Assembly (NCBI GenBank): GCA_964397565.1 | Contig: CAYNJC010000001.1 | Span: forward strand, 124,001-188,000 | Direction: 5' to 3' | Length of the DNA stretch: 64,000 nt | Origin: JAPLST01 sp964397565 | GTDB taxonomy: Bacteria; Auribacterota; UBA3054; JAPLST01 | In this document: one piece after another, positions 60,609 to 64,000 of the stretch | How positions within the stretch are numbered: the first letter of the stretch is position 1 | How the letters are laid out: every line of letters begins with the position of its first letter | Position numbers and translations under genes: made by a program | The notes under the pieces: generated by a model | Databases searched by the model: none | Seen by the model: the letters and a program-made list of their open reading frames with translations, nothing else | What the model was told of the DNA's origin: nothing

Positions 60609-60972
60609 GCCGCCTGCGGCACGCGCAGCTCCGCCACCAGTGAACATGCCCAGCCCTCCCGCCGTGCGTGCTGCGCATAGCCGCCGCACGGCGTGCGGCG
60701 CATGGTGCCACCGGGGCAACGCGGAACGCCGTATTGTAAAGCGGTCAGTCCCTCTGCCCGTAGCCGCCACACGGCGTGCGGCGTGCAGCACATCACGCGG
60801 AACGCCGTTCCGCGGCTACAACAGAGACGACGCAGCCCGGATCCGGCAACGTCACGACGCGAACAGCATTTGCGGCACGGAGGCCGCTCCCACTCTACAG
60901 CAAAGCCGCAACAAACGCGGATAGCGCGGCGGGATCACCGCCGCTGGCGGGACTAAGAAGCGCCGCTGCCAA
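60609..60972. repeat. Gene-free stretch with a duplicated GC-rich repeat
   Basis: TAGCCGCCGCACGGCGTGCG followed by GCGGAACGCCGT occurs at about 60678-60732 and again at about 60761-60814 (TAGCCGCCACACGGCGTGCG). A REP-like CCGCCGCTGGCGGGAC lies at about 60939-60955. No gene. Confidence 0.65.
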
Positions 60973-61012
60973 ACGCCAGGTTGTGTCGTCTGCAAACGGC
61001 ACAACCTGGCGT
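60973..61012 (-). terminator. Hairpin at the end of the UroD-like gene
   Basis: ACGCCAGGTTGTG (60973-60985) pairs perfectly with CACAACCTGGCGT (61000-61012) over 13 bp, touching the stop codon of the gene on the minus strand. No long U-tract follows, so a terminator of non-canonical type or an mRNA-stabilising hairpin. Confidence 0.55.
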
Positions 61013-62145
61013 CAGCAGCGGCCGTGTGTCCGGTAATGCCAGAAACCCTCGACCAGCGTTTGCAGATTCTTCCACGGCACGCCCGGCGCGATGGAACTGC
61101 TGCAGCCGAGGAACAAGCCGCGCTGCGGCCCGCGTTCGACCAGCCAGCGCATCTCCTGGCGCACATCATCGGGCGTGCCATACGGCAAGGTTTGCGTGAC
61201 TGACACGCCGGCAATGATGAGCAGGTCGTCGCCGTCATGCGCGTGCATGCGGCAGATGGCGTTGTAGTCCATGCTGCATTCGTACTGGAAGCCCTGAAAG
61301 CCCTTGATGCCTGCCGCAAGCAGGCGCGGCACCATCTGCATCAGATTGCCGTCGCAGTGCCAGATCATGCGGATGTTGGCGCGCACCAGCGGTTCGAGAC
61401 AACGGGCGAAATGCGGAAACCAGATGCGCTCGAGACTCTTGATGTCCACCAGCGTGCCGCGGCTGTCGGCCATGTCGTGATCGAGCCGCAGGTAGGGCGG
61501 CAGCCCGCCTTCGATCACGGCACGCGCCACGGCTTGGTTCACCCGCACTGCATAATCGGCCTGCAGGGCGAAATGCTGTTCCATCAGCTCGGGATAGAGC
61601 GCGTAGGCCATGAAATAGTTGGCGTAGCCGTACTGCCCATAGCCCAGTGTCGGAAATGCTGCCAGACAATAGGGCGCCTTGAGCAGGTCCTGGCCGAGCA
61701 CGTCCTGCACCTGGCGCTCGTGGGCGATGATGGCGCGCACATGCTCATCTTCGTCGAAGGTGTCAATCCGCGTGCGCAGGGCGGGAAACGCGCGGCGTTC
61801 GAGGTGCGCGACGACATCCTCGGGCTGATCGATTGCCATGCCGTCAACAACCACGGCTTCGGCGCCGGTTGTTGCACCGCGCACGGTGTCGCGTTCATAC
61901 CCGTGCGCGCCGATCGTCAGTGGATTCTCGGGCATCCATTGGTCAACCATGCAGCAGCCGCTGTTGACCAGCATGCGCCGATAGGTGTCAACCGGCTGGC
62001 GGCGATACGTGCCTGCCGGCACACGGGCGAGCCGGTCAATCATGCCCCATTCCATCGGATTGATCAGCCAGATGCCGATGCCGTCGGACGCGCGACCCAT
62101 GATGGTGTCGCGCGCAAGGTGCTGTGGGCCACTCAATGGCTGCAT
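61012..62145 (-). CDS. Uroporphyrinogen decarboxylase-like protein
   Basis: 377 residues from ATG 62145. YLRLDHDMADSRGTLVDI, MIWHCDGNLMQMVPRLLAAGIKGFQG and GVSVTQTLPYGTPDDVRQEMR resemble the UroD/MtaA-like methyltransferase fold; HCDG lies where these proteins hold the substrate. It is not a heme-pathway HemE, as the N-terminal RxPxWxMRQAG motif is missing. It follows the Gfo/Idh/MocA fusion gene, 64 nt downstream, and could belong to the same catabolic unit. Start is uncertain: the frame extends upstream and another short frame (from about 62195) also looks coding. Confidence 0.75.
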   Translation of the reverse strand: MQPLSGPQHLARDTIMGRASDGIGIWLINPMEWGMIDRLARVPAGTYRRQPVDTYRRMLVNSGCCMVDQWMPENPLTIGAHGYERDTVRGATTGAEAVVVDGMAIDQPEDVVAHLERRAFPALRTRIDTFDEDEHVRAIIAHERQVQDVLGQDLLKAPYCLAAFPTLGYGQYGYANYFMAYALYPELMEQHFALQADYAVRVNQAVARAVIEGGLPPYLRLDHDMADSRGTLVDIKSLERIWFPHFARCLEPLVRANIRMIWHCDGNLMQMVPRLLAAGIKGFQGFQYECSMDYNAICRMHAHDGDDLLIIAGVSVTQTLPYGTPDDVRQEMRWLVERGPQRGLFLGCSSSIAPGVPWKNLQTLVEGFWHYRTHGRC

Positions 62146-62209
62146 GACTGCTTGCTCAGCGGCGCGGCACCCCAGTCGGGCACGGCGCGGCGCATATGTT
62201 TGCCGGCGT

Positions 62210-63904
62210 TCAAGGTGATGCCACGTGTGCTTTGTGTTGAGCCAGCGCGGTCCGCACGGCCTGCCAGCGCGCGGCCATGCCGTCACAAAACAGGAACGGC
62301 TCGTAGCCCAGATCGAGATACACCTTGATGGCCGGCAGGCGGAAATCGTCGGTCTTCAGATAAATGCGACGGAAGCCGGCGTGGAGCATGCGCGCCGTCG
62401 CGGCGGCGCTGACGATGGCGCCGAGCTTCTTGCCCTTGTGCGCGGCGTCGCCCGCCACCCAGCCGAGTTCGGCGCCGTACGGATGCAGGTCAGTCGGGTT
62501 GTGCGTGGCCATCGCGGTCGCCACGAGCGCCTTGGTCGCGCGATGCTCGATGACCAAGAATCCATCGGGCAGGATGAACCGCAGCGTGTCCTTGACGCGC
62601 GTGCGCGGCCAGTCCGTGAAACCCGCGTTGATCATCAGCGCCATGTATTTCTCGTGGTCCGCCTCGGCATAGTGCCGCAGCACGTAGCCATCCGGCACGG
62701 GCAGCTGCGGCGGCGGCTTGCGTTTCGATTCCGGCCAGAGCATTTGCAGTTGCGGTTGCGACTCACCCTTGGCCCAAGCGCGCGAATCGGGCACCTCGAG
62801 CCAGCGGCTGCCATCGCGCACGGATTGCTGACTGACAAGCCCAGGCAGCGTCATGTCCATCGCCTCGTGAATGCCGATTGGGCAGGGTGCCGCGCCAGTG
62901 ATGGCGTGCATGAAGTCAAGGACTTCGAAATAATCGCCACCGCCGTGACCAGCCTTGAGCGCTGCGGGCGGCGGATTGCGCCAGAGTGCCGGCAGGTATT
63001 TCTCAACGAAACGGTCCGTGCTCATAAGCCCGTCGAGATCATGCCAGCGCATGTCCTCGCTGAGGGCGCGCAGCCAGAGCTTGGGACGATCGGCCGGACC
63101 GCCGCGACCTGATTCGTAACAGCCGTCTGTGCCTTGTAGCGTGTAATTGGTCATGGCGTGCGGGCGGTTGGAGAGCAGGTCAACGCGGATTTTGATCAAG
63201 GCCTTCTTCGCCGTCTGGCACAGCATGACCGGCGTCGTTTGGGCGTAGGCGTCGCCGCGCGGATCCTTGTAGCGCTGGCCGGCGTCGGCGCAGCACACGT
63301 GCGTCACGCGGTCGCCCGGCATCCATTGCAGGAGCGGGCCGAGACTGTGCGTGCAATACGTCACGCCCGCAATGCCCGTCTGCCACTGCCGGCGCCACGG
63401 GGTGACTTCGTTCAGTTCTTTCACTTCGTGCAGATACTCGCCTTCGGCATAATACACGTCGCCAAACAAGCCCTGCCGCACCAGTTCGCGAATGAGCACA
63501 TTACTCTTGCTGTAGGTGTAATTCTCGGCCAGCATGTACACGCCCTTTGACGCGGCGCAGGCGGCGACAAGCTGGCGGCATTCATCCAGCGAAACACCCG
63601 CGGGCACTTCGCTCAGCACATGCACGCCACGTTCGAGCGCGGCAATCGATTGCGGCACGTGCAGCGGCATGGGCGTGCCGATGATCACGGCATCAAGGCG
63701 CGCCTTGTTGAGCATGGTTTCGTAGTCAGTGAATTTCTCTGCTGCGCCGAGTGTGGCGGCAGCCTGTTCGAGGCCGTCGGCATTCGTGTCGCAGGCGGCC
63801 GCGATCTTGAGTCCCACGGCATCGCAGCCGAGTTTGAAACTGGCGCCGCGGGCACAGGCGCCGACGATGCCGACTTTGAGCGCGTCGCGTGGTGGTGTGG
63901 TCAT
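62210..63904 (-). CDS. Gfo/Idh/MocA oxidoreductase fused to a GNAT acetyltransferase
   Basis: 564 residues. The N-terminal part is an NAD(P)-binding Rossmann domain (VGIVGACARGASF, near residue 12) with the Gfo/Idh/MocA core (VIIGTPMPLHVPQSIAALERGVHVLSEVP) and substrate domain to about residue 375. From about residue 405 comes a GNAT domain: YVLRHYAEADHEKYMALMINAGF, ELGWVAGDAAHKGKKLG (acetyl-CoA-binding region) and IYLKTDDFRLPAIKVYLDLGYEPF. Both parts seem complete. An AGGAGA ribosome site precedes the ATG. This may oxidise and acetylate one sugar-like substrate. Confidence 0.85.
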   Translation of the reverse strand: MTTPPRDALKVGIVGACARGASFKLGCDAVGLKIAAACDTNADGLEQAAATLGAAEKFTDYETMLNKARLDAVIIGTPMPLHVPQSIAALERGVHVLSEVPAGVSLDECRQLVAACAASKGVYMLAENYTYSKSNVLIRELVRQGLFGDVYYAEGEYLHEVKELNEVTPWRRQWQTGIAGVTYCTHSLGPLLQWMPGDRVTHVCCADAGQRYKDPRGDAYAQTTPVMLCQTAKKALIKIRVDLLSNRPHAMTNYTLQGTDGCYESGRGGPADRPKLWLRALSEDMRWHDLDGLMSTDRFVEKYLPALWRNPPPAALKAGHGGGDYFEVLDFMHAITGAAPCPIGIHEAMDMTLPGLVSQQSVRDGSRWLEVPDSRAWAKGESQPQLQMLWPESKRKPPPQLPVPDGYVLRHYAEADHEKYMALMINAGFTDWPRTRVKDTLRFILPDGFLVIEHRATKALVATAMATHNPTDLHPYGAELGWVAGDAAHKGKKLGAIVSAAATARMLHAGFRRIYLKTDDFRLPAIKVYLDLGYEPFLFCDGMAARWQAVRTALAQHKAHVASP

Positions 63905-63933
63905 TCAATATCTCCTGTCGTGTTCAGCCGAAT

Positions 63934-63962
63934 ATTATCTGCAATTTCGCTGCCGCCGTCAA
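63934..63962 (-). promoter_or_regulatory. Promoter of the Gfo/Idh/MocA-GNAT gene
   Basis: Minus-strand TTGACG (63957-63962), 17-bp spacer and GATAAT (63934-63939), 30 bp before the ATG. Confidence 0.65.
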
Positions 63963-64000
63963 CGGCTTTCTGTTGCTGTTCGCGGGCCTTCGTGATATAA

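Overview
The window is GC-rich bacterial chromosome. It has three tRNA genes, no rRNA, no CRISPR array and no recognisable transposase or phage gene. Lineage is inferred, not proven. Two secreted proteins end in PEP-CTERM-like tails, there is a sulfatase-fold protein and a SUMF1-type protein, a complete division and cell-wall cluster with FtsZ and a meso-DAP-type MurE, and many short dispersed repeats. Together these fit a Kiritimatiellota/Lentisphaerae-like member of the PVC group better than Planctomycetes or Chlamydiae, which lack FtsZ.

Layout. 1-4.0 kb: the start of a divergent secreted gene, then a three-gene operon (histidine phosphatase, clan-A glycoside hydrolase, PHP-like protein) behind a consensus promoter with a LacI-type operator. 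4.0-4.5 kb: tRNA-Pro, tRNA-Arg and tRNA-Met, each with its own promoter. 4.6-6.2 kb: a SUMF1-like secreted protein between two copies of a direct repeat. 7.1-9.6 kb: radical SAM protein and MalQ on the minus strand. 9.6-11.0 kb: gene-free DNA with three tandem copies of a unit of about 370 bp. 11.0-28.3 kb: the dcw cluster mraZ-rsmH-ftsL-ftsI-murE-murF-mraY-murD-(LysM lipoprotein)-ftsW-murG-murC-ftsQ-ftsA-ftsZ, nearly gapless, closed by an intrinsic terminator. Its one long gap, murF-mraY, holds a 138-nt element that folds on paper into a three-way junction. It is the most interesting object in the window.

28.6-37.5 kb: glycosyltransferase 2, a PIN toxin with its small partner, a B12-type radical SAM protein with a NodU/CmcH carbamoyltransferase, a small membrane protein ending inside a repeat, a CDF metal exporter and a GT-C glycosyltransferase. 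37.5-42.7 kb: secreted proteins (a two-gene metallopeptidase unit, a PHP/DUF3604 protein and a beta-helix protein, the last two with PEP-CTERM tails). 42.8-46.8 kb: two CNNM/CorC-like membrane proteins and a sulfatase-fold protein whose formylglycine cysteine is replaced by threonine.

47.1-50.6 kb: pstSCAB without phoU, bracketed by repeats. 51.3-54.0 kb: a DUF4143 ATPase, a frameshifted lipoprotein gene and a TPR lipoprotein. 54.1-60.5 kb: minus-strand genes for HAD, prepilin peptidase, Usp, PTS IIA, a small Cys-rich protein, a secreted esterase and LysS. 61.0-63.9 kb: a Gfo/Idh/MocA-GNAT fusion followed by a UroD-like protein, with a promoter at the right edge.

Most strong promoters seen are sigma-70-like with 17-bp spacers. 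Long antisense open frames opposite real genes are common because of high GC at third codon positions, and were left out.
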